Assembly (NCBI GenBank): GCA_949357655.1
Contig: CASHTG010000001.1
Coordinates: 2,666,001 to 2,730,000 of the forward strand
DNA length: 64,000 bases
Reading direction: 5' to 3'
DNA from: Parascedosporium putredinis
Lineage: Eukaryota; Ascomycota; Sordariomycetes; Microascales; Microascaceae
The translations under genes were made by a program, and so were the position numbers. The stretch's first letter is position 1; each line of letters begins with the position of its first letter. This document shows, in pieces, positions 26,001 through 36,089 of the stretch. The notes beneath the pieces are model-generated. The model was not told the origin of the DNA and did no database searches. It saw nothing but the letters and a program-made list of their open reading frames with translations.

Positions 26001-26253
26001 GCCTTTTGCTGCTTTTCCGCGGGCGTAAGAATGCGCCTCTTCTTGCGTTGGTTCTTGGCCCTGGCGGCGGCACGCCGTTTGGCATAATCCTTCTCGTACT
26101 CGGCGGAGGCCGTCGCCTCAGCGGTCACGAGTTTGCTCTCCATCTTTGGCTGCAATGCAAGGTCAAGACCGGGCGGGGATGAGGGGGCGTATCCCGGCCT
26201 GGGGAAGAGGAGAATATGGAATCGTTCGGTAACAAAGCAGTCGAGCCAGACAT
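23081..26253 (-). CDS. mus-30: SNF2-family chromatin remodeller, LSH/DDM1 type (IRC5 / MUS-30)
   Basis: Nuclear ATP-dependent nucleosome remodeller of the HELLS/LSH-DDM1-IRC5 group, linked to genome stability in fungi. The ATPase core shows LADEMGLG|KTVQTIS (Walker A, split by an intron), DEGH, ITGTPLQNEM, LRLVCNSPHNFYNPW, LIFSQFKTQLDIL, LDGSVAQEDR, LSTRAGGQGINL, and SDWNPQQDLQAQDRCHRIGQ. Introns: 25746-25621, 25303-25231, 24190-24108, 23697-23602 and 23277-23214; the last has a GC donor. The N-terminus is best placed at the ATG at 26253 (MSGSTALLPNDSIFSSS), reached from MESKLVTAEA by adding one base to the G run 26183-26187, giving DTPPSSPPGLDLALQPKM. Two further frame changes lie around 24,580 and 24,390 in a linker with basic, Pro/Lys-rich sequence. 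The C-terminus is AAEVKKP. Divergent with ARC1. Confidence 0.92.
23214..23277 (-). other. GC-AG intron in the SNF2 gene
   Basis: Last intron (64 nt) of the remodeller gene. The donor reads CAG|GCACGT and the acceptor CTATAG|GAG, with a good branch site (TACTAAC) about 15 nt before the acceptor. Joining the exons gives LLDRSDEAYAK in frame. The nearby GT (GTACTA, three bases downstream) would put a stop into the frame. GC donors are a rare minor class of U2 introns. Confidence 0.75.
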
Positions 26254-26956
26254 GTCAGGGACGAGAGGATTCCCATGGAGGCAGTGGGAAGCGCAATGCG
26301 TGGGTGAGTGAAGCAGTTACGAGTAAAATTGAGGAGTAGGCACGATCAAAACCTGAAGCAATCGAGAAAAAGAAGAAAGAAAAGAAAAAAAAGCCAATTG
26401 AGCCAAAAGAAGGAGCACGAAAGATTGGCCAATTCCTGCTAGTGTGAAAATCAAACGGCGACTATAGTTTGCGAGGCGAATTTACCGGAGCAGACGGGGA
26501 TCGAATTTGGTACGGAATAGTTCACGGCAGGCGCGTCGCACTCGCGTGGTGTATCGGTGGAAAGTGAAAGCTTTACGCGTGGCGAATTGGCGTCATGGTG
26601 CGAGGTCACGTTTTCTTGACCTGACAGAACTGGACTGGCTGGCCACCATGCAGCAAAAAGCATAGTGCTTGAATCTTTTAATGGGGTATTCAACTATGCA
26701 GCTTAATGCGTCTATGAAGGTTCTGCCCCGCCTGCCACCCCCGCCATCCACATCCATGACTGGTGACTCTCTTGAAAAGAATTTGGGAGCACGGTGGCTT
26801 TGAGATTTTCCCCTAGCCAGTTAAGCTTCACTATCTTGGGCAACACAAACATCTTCCGTCAAATTCCTTATACTCTACACGCAACCGACAAGCTGTTTCC
26901 CTCAGAGTCATCCGTCCCTCAGTCCGGGCGCTCTCCCCTTTCGACGACACATCAAC
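26254..26956. promoter_or_regulatory. Divergent promoter region, SNF2 gene / ARC1
   Basis: Spacer of 703 nt between the two start codons. It includes an A-rich stretch near 26,355-26,400 that would be T-rich leader for the SNF2 gene, and a CT-rich leader just before the ARC1 start. No gene is seen. Confidence 0.5.
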
Positions 26957-28121
26957 ATGGCTGCCATTTCGTCCCAGACCTATACTCCCGAGGAGGAGAC
27001 CGAGATCAAGCAGTGGCTCACCACCTCTGATCGATTGAAGTCCGGAACCGATGATAAGCGATCCATTCTCGATTCTCTCGACGCCCACCTTTCCAGCCGC
27101 ACCACCCTCCTCGGCACCAAGCCCAGCAAGGCCGATGTCGCCCTCTACGAGACCCTCGCCCCCGTAGTTGCCCAATGGTCGCCTGATGAGCGCACGGGCA
27201 AGGGTGGCCACCCCAACATTGTCCGACTCGTAGATTTCGTTCAAAACTCCTCCCTCTTCGGTCTCGACGTCAAGGCCGAGAACAAGATCAAGGTCGACCT
27301 CGACGACGTGCGCTACGTCAAGTCCCCGAGGATCTCAAGGCCGAGAAGGAGCGCTTGAAGAAGGAGAAGGCCGCCGCTGCTGGCGGAAATGAGGCCGAGC
27401 TTGTCGACAGGACCAAGAAGGAGGGTGCTGCGGCGGCCAAGGAGGGTGACGAGGGCAAGGGTGCCGCCAAGCCCAAGAAGGAGAAGAAGGAGAAGCAGCC
27501 CAAGCCGCAAAGGCCCCCGCCGCGCCTGCCGTTCTGTCTCCCTGCCTCATCGATCTCCGAGTCGGCCACATCCTCAAGGCTGTCAAGCACCCCGAGGCCG
27601 ATTCTCTCTACGTCTCTACTATCGCCATGGGCGACCCCGCGGGCACTGCCGACACCGAGGAGTTCGAGGGCCAGGTTTGCCGAACCGTGTGCTCGGGCCT
27701 CAACGGCTTGGTGCCCCTGGAGGACATGCAGCAGCGCAAGGTTGTTGTGGTGTGCAACCTCAAGCCCGTAAAAATGCGAGGCATCAAGTCGTGCGCCATG
27801 GTGCTCGCCGCCTCCCTAAGCTAAAGGAGGGCGAGGTAGACGACCACAAGGGTCCGGTTGAGCTGGTCAACCCCCGCGGACGCCAAGGCTGGAGAAAGGG
27901 TCTTCTTCGAGGGTTGGCAAGGCGAGCCCGAGGGCGTCCTAAACCCCAAGAAGAAGGTCTGGGAGACTTTCCAGCCTGGCTTCACCACGACTGACGGTCT
28001 CGAGGTAGCCTTTAACGCTTCCACAGTAGAAGCTCTCGGCAAGAAGGACGTTGGAAAGCTGGTGACGGTGGGTGGCGGTGTATGCACCGTTCCCACGCTA
28101 AAGGATGCCCAGGTTCGATAA
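26957..28121 (+). CDS. ARC1: ARC1-like tRNA-aminoacylation cofactor (tRNA-binding protein)
   Basis: Cytosolic cofactor of aminoacyl-tRNA synthetases (in yeast it binds MetRS and GluRS and delivers tRNA). The N-terminal GST-C-like domain includes LGTKPSKADVALYETLAPVV. A Lys/Ala-rich linker follows (KKEKAAAAGGNEAEL, then KPKKEKKEK). The C-terminal EMAPII/Trbp111 OB-fold shows LIDLRVGHILKAVKHPEADS, LYVSTIAMGD, TVCSGLNGLV, VVCNLKPVKMRGIKS, AMVLAAS and VFFEGWQGEPE. The frame changes at the C run 27324-27327, the A run 27509-27511, the C run 27814-27816 (one base short each) and at 27871-27875 (two C short). Each repair gives continuous family sequence, which is strong evidence for sequencing deletions. 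Length after repair is about 390 residues, normal for the family. Stop at 28119-28121. Confidence 0.92.
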
Positions 28122-28369
28122 GTGGAACTATAGATATATAGATATATGCTGATATTTATATGCCCCGTTGTCACTCTCTACCGCCACCACGGCGTCTGGC
28201 CTATATCGGGGTCTGTAGTGGGGATGGAAGCCAAAAAGGAACCGCTTTCAAATGCAAATAAAAGAACGGAGGTGGAAACCGTTCATCTCTATAGCTCCCC
28301 ATTGGTGCTCCAGACATTCTACTTTGCTCATAGACGTATTGTGATAACACCCGGAATGCTTAACGGCTC

Positions 28370-29170
28370 TTATGGAGTAATTTCGGGTAGCGGATGCACA
28401 GTCTTTGTAATCTTGGGCCCAGACCTTGTTTGGGTGGCGCTGCACAGGGCCGTACTATATACCGTCGTCGTATCCTTACAGGGTTCATCAGGGTCGCAGG
28501 GAGAACACGGTGGGCGAACCGTTTTGGTTACGGGACAGCAGTCATCGCTAGTAGAGATCAATGACCTCAGTGTCAGTCGCAGAAAACAAGTGCAAGGGCA
28601 CGGAGAAGCAAAGAGAGATTCCATACTGGCAGGGGATAGTCACAGTTACTCGTTGAATGGTCATGGCGCACACTATACCCGGCGGTATCGGACAGCGGCA
28701 GAGACCGTGATCTACCACCAACCCAGCCCATCGATCAGTCAGCGAACTTATATACATGGATCCATTGGATTGATAGATGCACCACGTCCGGTCATACACG
28801 ACAGCCTTGAAAGTACCGCTGACACCATTGTGCTTGACATACCACCTATCTCTGTGTGTGTGTAGCAGTCCTGCTGCGCGGCTGACCAGGTCGTATCGGC
28901 GATTGGGTCCACGTATACAGTCATGCACGCTTCAGGTACGATCTTGGGGTCCCTGGTCTCGGGAGCGTCCGTGATTTGGGGTTGCGGTGCGGCCCCGCTG
29001 AAATGCGTGCCCGGAAGCCACCGTTAGTCTCGGATCACTCTTAGACCTCCATGCTCGCGCTCGCCATACGACTCGGAGGGCCTCATTTAATGTGGAACGG
29101 GCAAATGGGTAAGGCCAGGGACATACCAGGCCAACACAAGCGCGGCAATGATGAGGATTCCGTGATGCAT
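28370..29170 (-). CDS. Small secreted cysteine-rich protein, four exons
   Basis: Gene model built by hand: exons 29170-29127, 28997-28843, 28672-28627 and 28547-28370, giving 140 residues with no frame repair needed. Introns are 29126-28998 (GTATGT...TTTCAG, branch GACTAAC), 28842-28673 (GTATGT...TATAG) and 28626-28548 (GTATGG...ACTAG, branch-like CTGAC). The product starts MHHGILIIAALVLA, a short signal peptide, and then an acidic/Pro-rich stretch. The mature part has ten cysteines at about residues 39, 59, 68, 81, 85, 86, 96, 99, 105 and 117, around VTVTIPCHDDCCP and PPCSPCDPDEPC, so up to five disulfides. There are Thr/Val-rich segments (TTTVYST). No known domain is recognised. Size, signal peptide and cysteine content fit a candidate effector or wall-associated secreted protein. 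It converges with ARC1, with stops 248 nt apart. An alternative donor three bases upstream (28845) would remove one residue. Confidence 0.6.
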
Positions 29171-30107
29171 CTTTGGTATCTTTTACTTTGCGACACCAGT
29201 TGGTCTTGGTTTGTCTTCTGAAGGTGAAGGCTGCTTGCGATGCTGAACGAGGATGCAAAGGACCATTCTCTCGCTCTCCCACGAAGCCGGGGCCAAACCT
29301 ATCTTAAATACTTAAACTACCTTGGTAAGTGATCTCTGTCCAAGCCATCTTGAGCCATATCAACAGGCATTGACGGAAGTGCTACGCCGTACAAAGTGAG
29401 GGAAAATAGAACAAAATATTATTCAATACTCTGGGCAGGTGAGAAGATCTCTTTCAGTATCGTTACCACACGGTAGCGTTCTACACCAGGGCATAGAAGT
29501 TCCCAAGAGCGAGAACGATCAAGAACAGCGAGGGAAAGGAATTAAGACGAGCATATTGCATCTGCTTCCAACCAACATCAACCAACTGCAGCCATATCTT
29601 GCCGGCTCAATATCTAATACCGTGAGTCTTTTCTTTTATTAGGTTCACTTCCCCCGTAGAGGTCAGTTCTCCACGGGTTGCGGAGCCAACGGTAGAGTCA
29701 GGTCCACATGGTGTGCGGCACAGCACAAGCGACTGTTAGATTTGAGCCACATCTTTCATTCTAACGTTCCCGAGAGAGACTTCAATATAAAACGACACCC
29801 CCTGAAGCCGATTTCTGGCTCGCCAAAGGACCTCTTCTTTTGATGGGTGACGGTTGGTTCTTGTTGTTGAAATTCTCTTCATGTATTGTTCTTTTTCCCC
29901 ATTCCCCCACTTAGCAGAAAAGCAACCAGCGCGTTTTGTAAAGAAAGCGGCAAATACAAGACGAACACCTCGGTCGCGCGATTGAACTCAACTCTCAATG
30001 GTCGTGTTACTACAGCGAGAGCTCGGAGTTTTTAACCTGACTAGAAATCGTAACGTCAGCTTTAAGTATTCAAAAGGCAAAGAGCCTGTGGCCTAAGAAA
30101 TAGAACC
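29171..30107. other. Intergenic region
   Basis: Upstream of the secreted-protein gene and of the weak hypothetical gene. Nothing recognisable; moderately AT-rich around 29,390-29,430 and 29,570-29,640. Confidence 0.5.
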
Positions 30108-30814
30108 ATGCCTCTCTCCGGCCTCTTCGGTAGCGGCAGAAAGACCCGCAACGGGCCGGACACAAGCCATGCCCGGGGCTTCATCCCACGTCCAACCGGG
30201 CACGTATAGTATTGGCGTTTACAAAAGTCCTTTGCAATCTGGCTACCATGTAGTTGGCTCTAGATTGGGAGTTATAAGGTTCTGGAGAACAGTTGCTAGT
30301 ACTATGAGTGTGTCTGGAGGATCAAAGATGTGATAGTCGTCTAATTCTTCCCATCTACTACTGTCTACCTTGGCGAACAGTATCGAGCCTTCCCCAAACG
30401 AGTGGCCCCGCGTCGTCTACGCCTTCCCTGCCCCTTCTTCCTCTCCCGGTCTTGGGGCGTCCCCACACTACCCATCGCACCTGCCTCGACATCTGCCTCA
30501 CCCTCCACCCCCGAACCGCTCCTTCCCTCCTCAAACAAGACGCCGTCAAAGCTTTATAGCGGAGGATTCTGATTCATTCCATCACCAACGAATACCAGAA
30601 ACTGGCCTAGCGGTCGGGTGATGGTAACCTCACAAGGGCCTGGAAAGGACCAGCGTTCGAAAGTCGCTCGGGCGGTGGGAATTTTCAGCAACCCGCGAGA
30701 GGTCCTGCGGTGCCCAGGGATCGAGTAAAGAAATACCGGCAGGAAGGGAGATCCCCGCCCATCGAGGTGGTCTCGCTGGCGCGCAGTCCTTCGAGGCAGG
30801 GCGGTAAGGTATAG
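30108..30814 (+). CDS. Hypothetical protein (weak model, disordered)
   Basis: Not recognised. An ATG at 30108 opens MPLSGLFGSGRKTRNG to 30203, followed by a possible intron 30204-30380 (weak GTATAG donor, branch-like CTAAT, CAG acceptor). The second exon shows Pro/Ser-rich coding-like sequence with C-biased third positions in alternating frames (PIAPASTSASPSTPEP; SFIAEDSDSFHHQR). A clean terminal frame from about 30611 to the stop at 30814 reads GNLTRAWKGPAFESR and ends LARSPSRQGGKV. At least two frame changes would be needed, so this is either a real disordered protein with sequencing deletions or a chance run. Confidence 0.3.
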
Positions 30815-31622
30815 TTGAGGGGGTGGGTTAAAATCAATTTTTCTTTTTCTCTTTCGTGTCTCCTTCATCTACCTTGCTTGCTTGTCCCATTCATTCTCTT
30901 TCCATTTCAAAGATTTACAATCGTTAGTTACTTAGTATATATTGCCTGCCTCGCGCGACTGCTTATGCTCTCTCTATAGATAGTTCTTGATATCAAAGCT
31001 TGGTTGGTGTAGGCGGGTTCGACCCTCATCTTCCTATACTATCTGACGTAGCCGGTTTCCACTTCCATATAGAGAGGCTGGTTGGCTAGGCTGACCATTT
31101 GTAGAGGATGCTTAGCTCGTAGAAGATGTGGACATGACTGCTAAATGCCAGTTGATATCAGGACGGAAAGAAGACAACGTAATGGGCGATGATGGTGTGA
31201 TGGATATAACGTGGCGTACCCAGTTCGGCTGGGTAGCCCACATATCTCGCCTATGGCAGAGAAAAGGGAGATTTACTCTTTCAAGTCTACGTCCTCATTG
31301 GGGGTTTAAAGGAAAGTCGGTATCGTATTGTGTAGTATGGTATAAATCGTATTAAGAATGTACAGGTGTCGCTTAGACCCGAAAACGCCATCAGAAATGC
31401 CTTGAATAGTTTCATCAAGAAGACGGGGATAGGAAAATAGAAGACTCCATGTCTTCCTGGCCAACTCCGTCATCAGCACACACTCAATCACGACTCAGCA
31501 CCCCCATTCGCCCTAGCCGTCATTGGAAACTGAAAGAAAAAAAGAACAGGAGGAATAGGAGAAAGCAAGTGTCAAACGAAGTGATGGGAAGAAAAGAGAA
31601 AGGTCCTAGGCTATGTCATCGC
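30815..31622. other. Intergenic region
   Basis: Lies downstream of the weak hypothetical gene and beyond the 3' end of the phosphodiesterase gene. No gene or structural feature is supported. Confidence 0.5.
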
Positions 31623-34077
31623 TTAGCTGGACCCGCTGACCTTGTTCCAAACTTGATCGATCTTCGCCTTGAACCAGTCCCAGAGGTCCTTAATCGCAGC
31701 CTCGGCCTTGGAAATTTCCTCCTCATCCTCTTCTTCGGTAGTGTCTTCACCATCGCCGCTAGAAGAGGGTTGGGAAGGTACAGGCGTTACGTCTGACGAT
31801 TTGGCATTGTCTAGACTGGCAGTGGTAGGTACAGCGACTGAGACGGTGTCAATCCCGATGCTCTTTGTGGCCTCAGGCAAGGGTGTGATCTCGGGATCTT
31901 GAAGAGGTTCGGAGAAATCTTGCCCTGAATGCAACCCAATAGGCGTCAGAGGCAGGCGGAGTGTGCCGTTATTGGGAGCCGGAACCAAGCCTAGGGAGTC
32001 GCATAGCATGTTGTAAACATTGATGTTTTCTATACAAAACATTAGTTCTCAGTTTGACGCTCAAAGAGAATATCCCAGAGCCCCTCGAGGAAGCCCTGAT
32101 AGGCGAAGGCAAGAAAAAGATAACGGAAGAAAGATGAAGAAAGACAGGTGTAAACTTACGGAAGACCTCAAGCTCGGTGTTGGGAGCATGGGGGAACGCC
32201 GGACCGCGAGCAACAAAGACAGCTCGCATCAGAGGGTGAAGGTTATCGTAGCCATGCATACCACGAGGATGGTACACTTCTCCCTTGGTCAGGGCATCCG
32301 CAACGACAAACTCGAGCTTTTCTACTACCCCCAACCAGCCTTGGGAATAAGCCAGAGGGGCGCGATACGTTCGTTCTTGGAGAAGTGGTAGCGCTCAGGC
32401 ATGTCGACATCGCGAAGGTAGACTTCGATGTTGGGGTTATCCCTCGTATTATTCATGGCCTGGTCGTAGAGCGACTGTAGATCCTCTGGATCCTTGGGAC
32501 GCAGACCCACGAGGGGCCAACCATCGATATGGGAAACCTTGTCCAGGTCCACAATGTCGTCAAGTTGCGTGAGACGGGTAACGTCCGTCGTGGCCATGCC
32601 ATGGTCCGAGACAACGATAATGTTGACGATGTTGGTGAGGTTGCGCTGCTCGAGGCCATGGAAGATATTATCCATCATGGTATCGACCTGGTTGATTGTT
32701 TTGTTGATTTCCGTGCTATTGGGGCCGTAGGTATGTCCATCGCTGTCGACGTTGGGGACATACATGGCGATAAGTTGGGGTCGCGTATCCTGGAGTTGGA
32801 CATCCTTGTTTTCCCTTCCTGGCAAGTCGAGGAATTCAAAGAGTCGATCCACCTTCTTCTCAAGGGGTTCCTTGCCGTTGTATTCATCCAAGAAGCTTGG
32901 CTCAGTGTTCATGATATGGGCTTCGCTTCCGGGCCACATGTGAATAGCCGCTCGCACGCCTTGTTTCTCCGCAGTGACCCAGAACGGCTCGCCCATCCAC
33001 CACTTGGGGTCGAGGCTGCGGGTCGGGTCGGTGTAGAAGAAATCTCCGTTGAGGGTGGGGTCGAAGAAGGTGTTGCCAACGATGCCGTGACTCTCCGGGT
33101 AGAGGCCAGTTGCAAGGGTATAGTGATTCTAAGGAGCAGAAAGAATGGTGGGTTAGCGAACTTGTTCTCGGGGGTCTAACCTTGAAGCAAAAAAACAAGA
33201 GGAAGGACGTAGGAGCTCACGGGAAAAGTAACCGAGGGGAAAGAGGGAAGCATGTATTTTGGCGATACGCCTTCCCTTATGAAGGCGTTCAATCGCGGCG
33301 TGAGGCCCCTCTGGAGGAAATCTGGACGAAACCCATCGAGGCTAATGATGACTGTCGTGGGGCCGAAAAGAGCCGTGCCGTTGCTAAACACCTGCGAGGC
33401 GACGGCCATACGTTTCCGGTCGGCCGTGAGCTTCCAGGCCACGAGGACGAAGACAGCGAAGACGGCAACGATAATGGTGTGGATCAGGATCCAGCGTCGG
33501 CGACTGCGCTTCCGATCAGCCTTGGCCTTTGTGATGACGTTGAGACGGTTCTGGTCCATCTCCTCGCTATCCTCGCTACTCTCGCCCGTGGAGCTGCCGT
33601 CCTTCATGCCGCCCTCCTCCATCTCGTACATGAGCTCGCCATCCTCGCCGTGCTCGGCCTGCTCCTTGAGCCGCTCCCGCTTCTCCCGCCTGCGCGACCG
33701 ACGGATCCTCTTCTTTTCCGACAAGTCTTCGGTCGACGTGTTGGCGGATTCGTCGTGGACGCGGTTGTTGCGGCCAAAGAGGGAGAAGGGGTTCAGAAAA
33801 GTTGAGCCCGTGTCCGCTGGCGCTTTGGATTTCCGGGTCTTGGTCACGAGGTTCTCGACCTCTTCCTCTTCCATCAGCATGATTCGGTCGTGGGCGCGCA
33901 ACTCCCGGCTGTTCCTCGCGTTCATCTGGAGCTCGTCATCTTCGCTGTCGGTGTCCTGATCGCTTCGGCTATGCAGGGATCGGGCGTCGTCATCGTAGTT
34001 TACGGGGAAAGAAGGGACCCGCCATCGCCCTCGGCGGGCGCGCTGGCTTTGCGTAGTACGTTTCTTGCCTGTGTCAT
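31623..34077 (-). CDS. NPP1: Ectonucleotide pyrophosphatase/phosphodiesterase, membrane-anchored
   Basis: Type I phosphodiesterase/nucleotide pyrophosphatase of the NPP family, a metal-dependent ecto-enzyme that cleaves nucleotides; the yeast relatives are NPP1 and NPP2. The N-terminus from the ATG at 34077 is acidic and cytoplasmic (DDELQMNARNSRELRAHDRI), with a basic cluster before one membrane span (WILIHTIIVAVFAVFVLVAW), giving a type II topology. The catalytic domain starts VIISLDGFRPDFLQRG. The nucleophile Thr lies in SVTFP|NHYTLATG, where an intron (33220-33129) interrupts the motif. Metal ligands are visible in YVPNVDSDGHTYGP, VVSDHGMATTDV and PRGMHGYDN. A second intron is 32159-32030. 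The tail is acidic and Ser/Thr-rich and ends in an amphipathic segment (LWDWFKAKIDQVW). Frame breaks are at 34004-34007 and 32328-32332, each one base short. About 730 residues. Confidence 0.92.
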
Positions 34078-35020
34078 TGCGAAAAGCTCCTAGGATCGAG
34101 GAGACTGGATGGTGGCATTTGTCGATGGTCGAAAGGACCCTGCAGCGCGGTCCAAGGAAAAGAAAAACGATTGATGGGGGGTTTGGTCCCCAAGGGTTGC
34201 GCGTGGTTCGAACAGGGGTTAAATTTCCAGCGGGCTAGATTCACCAAAGACAGGTCTCCGCCCCGGCTGAATATCTTATCTCGCCCCCTGGGCCTCACCT
34301 TCCCCAGCAAGAGTGGAGAAATCTGGCAGCTGTCGGTAGCACCTGCCTCATATTGTCAGGCAATTTGATTCGCTGAGCGTAAACACAGGAACATCCAAGG
34401 AGCTTACATGTGGCGCAACTGCTTATACTTGGTAATAATACAGCTCACCAACCAATGCTGAAGCTTCCTATTGATTGATCGCGGCAGAATGGTTTCAATT
34501 TGGTTTCGATAGAGGGGTATGGGGGCTTGCGGTGATATCTGAGGAATTTCCATATTCCTCTTTTTATGAACTTATAAAAAAAATCAAGTAAAAAAAAGGG
34601 ATAGGCTTGAATCTTTCACCAATGCGACTGAGATATTATTGAGTGGCGGCCTGGACATATCTCTCAACTGTGGTGAATAGACAGAACCAAACCACATTCT
34701 TAGAGATCTTGGACAGTTGAAGTGCCATCGATTCATATCTTTTTCCATTCTAGCTATAACTCCCAAGAAGAAACTGTTACACATGCCCTTGCGTAAAATT
34801 TAACATTGCTTTTTAAAAGTCAGCCACCGTATCGTGTCTGGACCACATTCACAACTTTCAACACTCATAAAGATGTAAGCAAGCGCCATCAAGCATGCGT
34901 TCTGCTCTCCCCTAACCGTCTAAAGATGATCGAAACAAGACGAGGAAGAGGAGGAAAGGGGAGTGTCCGCGAAAAAGAAACAAGGACAGAAAGACTCGCG
35001 CGTCGACGGCCATTCATCTC
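34078..35020. other. Intergenic region
   Basis: Upstream region of the phosphodiesterase gene and downstream of the acetyltransferase gene. An A/T-rich stretch lies around 34,555-34,600. No gene is seen. Confidence 0.5.
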
Positions 35021-36089
35021 TCAGCACCAGCTACAATACTCGCTATCATGCCACACGACCTCCCCCGTATCCACGTCCTCCCTCCACCGTAGACTCGGCA
35101 AGCTATGTTCCAGCCGGTCATTCCACACCAGCTTCACGTAGCCCCTCGACCCGTTCGCCAGCGCCTTGGCCCCGAGCGTGACGGCGTCCCCGGGTCCCCA
35201 CACGAGCACCTCCTTGAACCCCCACGCCGCCGCCTCCACGAGCGCCGCCTCGAACAGGTCCCGCACGTCGAACACGGGCACCCGCCCAGCGCCGCGACGC
35301 GCTGGATCTTGAGCTGCTTCTCCCGGAAATCGTGATACCACAGCACCCAGCTATCGCCGCCGGGGCTGATGGCGCCAATGTTCTCAATCGCCCGGCCGGT
35401 GATGTGCGTCGCCGAAAACCCGGCGCTCGCGTGCTGCCACGCCAGCTGCTCCTGCGTGGGCACAATCGCCACGTGCGTCTTGCCGTCCTCGGGCATGGCG
35501 GCGATGCGCTCCCGCAGAGCGGCCGCGTCCCTCGCGCAGAGCTCGGCCAGGTCCCCGCCCGCGCGAGCCGCACGCCGTCGGGCACGACGAAGCCCGGCTC
35601 GAGGATGGTCATGGTCATCTGCTCCGCCCGAAACACGTTCCAGCCCATGCTGGCGTAGTACTGCCGCCCGATATCGCTGTACAGGAAGCTCCACCGCACC
35701 TTGTCGTCGAGGAACTTGACCACCTCGCCCAGCAGGTACGCGGCCATGCCCCGCGCCCGGTATTTGGGGTGCGTGTGCACGCTGGCGACGGCGTAGGCGT
35801 CCTCCTCGCTCACGTGGCCGCCCGTCCACCGCTGGCGCACAAAAATCTTCTTGCGCGGCGTCTCGCAGCTCGATATGATTTCCAACGGGTCGTCGCGGCG
35901 GGCCAGCACCCAGTACCGGCAATTTCCGTCGCGGCATTGCGGAGTCTCGGCTAGCGTGGCTTCGCGGGCTATGTAATCCTCCAGCGTGAGGGGTCCGGCC
36001 CACACCGCGCCATTGTCCTGCCAGGTCCGCATCCGCTGCTCCGCGGTGGCCTCGCCAAACGTGACGTCTGAGAAGTGTAGTTTGCCCAT
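35021..36089 (-). CDS. LYC1: GNAT-family acetyltransferase, LYC1-like
   Basis: GNAT-fold N-acetyltransferase resembling fungal LYC1 (lysine N6-acetyltransferase, lysine catabolism). The start at 36089 gives MGKLHFSDVTFGEATAEQ. The N-terminal GNAT half has YWVLARRDDP, YAVASVHTHPKYRARGMAAY (acetyl-CoA loop with RARGMA) and FLYSDIGRQYYASMGW. The C-terminal half includes TQEQLAWQHASAGF, WVLWYHDFREKQLKIQRV and VLVWGPGDAVTLGAKAL, and ends in EYCSWC. Frame changes lie near 35,576 and 35,280, in C/G-rich runs, and are probably sequencing deletions. Length after repair is about 355 residues. A GT microsatellite sits in the leader (36114-36131). Lysine as substrate is an inference from the family; related fungal proteins have untested substrates. 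Confidence 0.8.

Noticed and set aside
26461..26560. Possible tRNA (GGGGATCGAA-like string)
   Set aside because: Flanking arms do not pair and no A-box is present at the proper distance.
28146..28865. 239-codon plus-strand frame
   Set aside because: It lies antisense to the spliced secreted-protein gene, which has consistent splice signals and composition.
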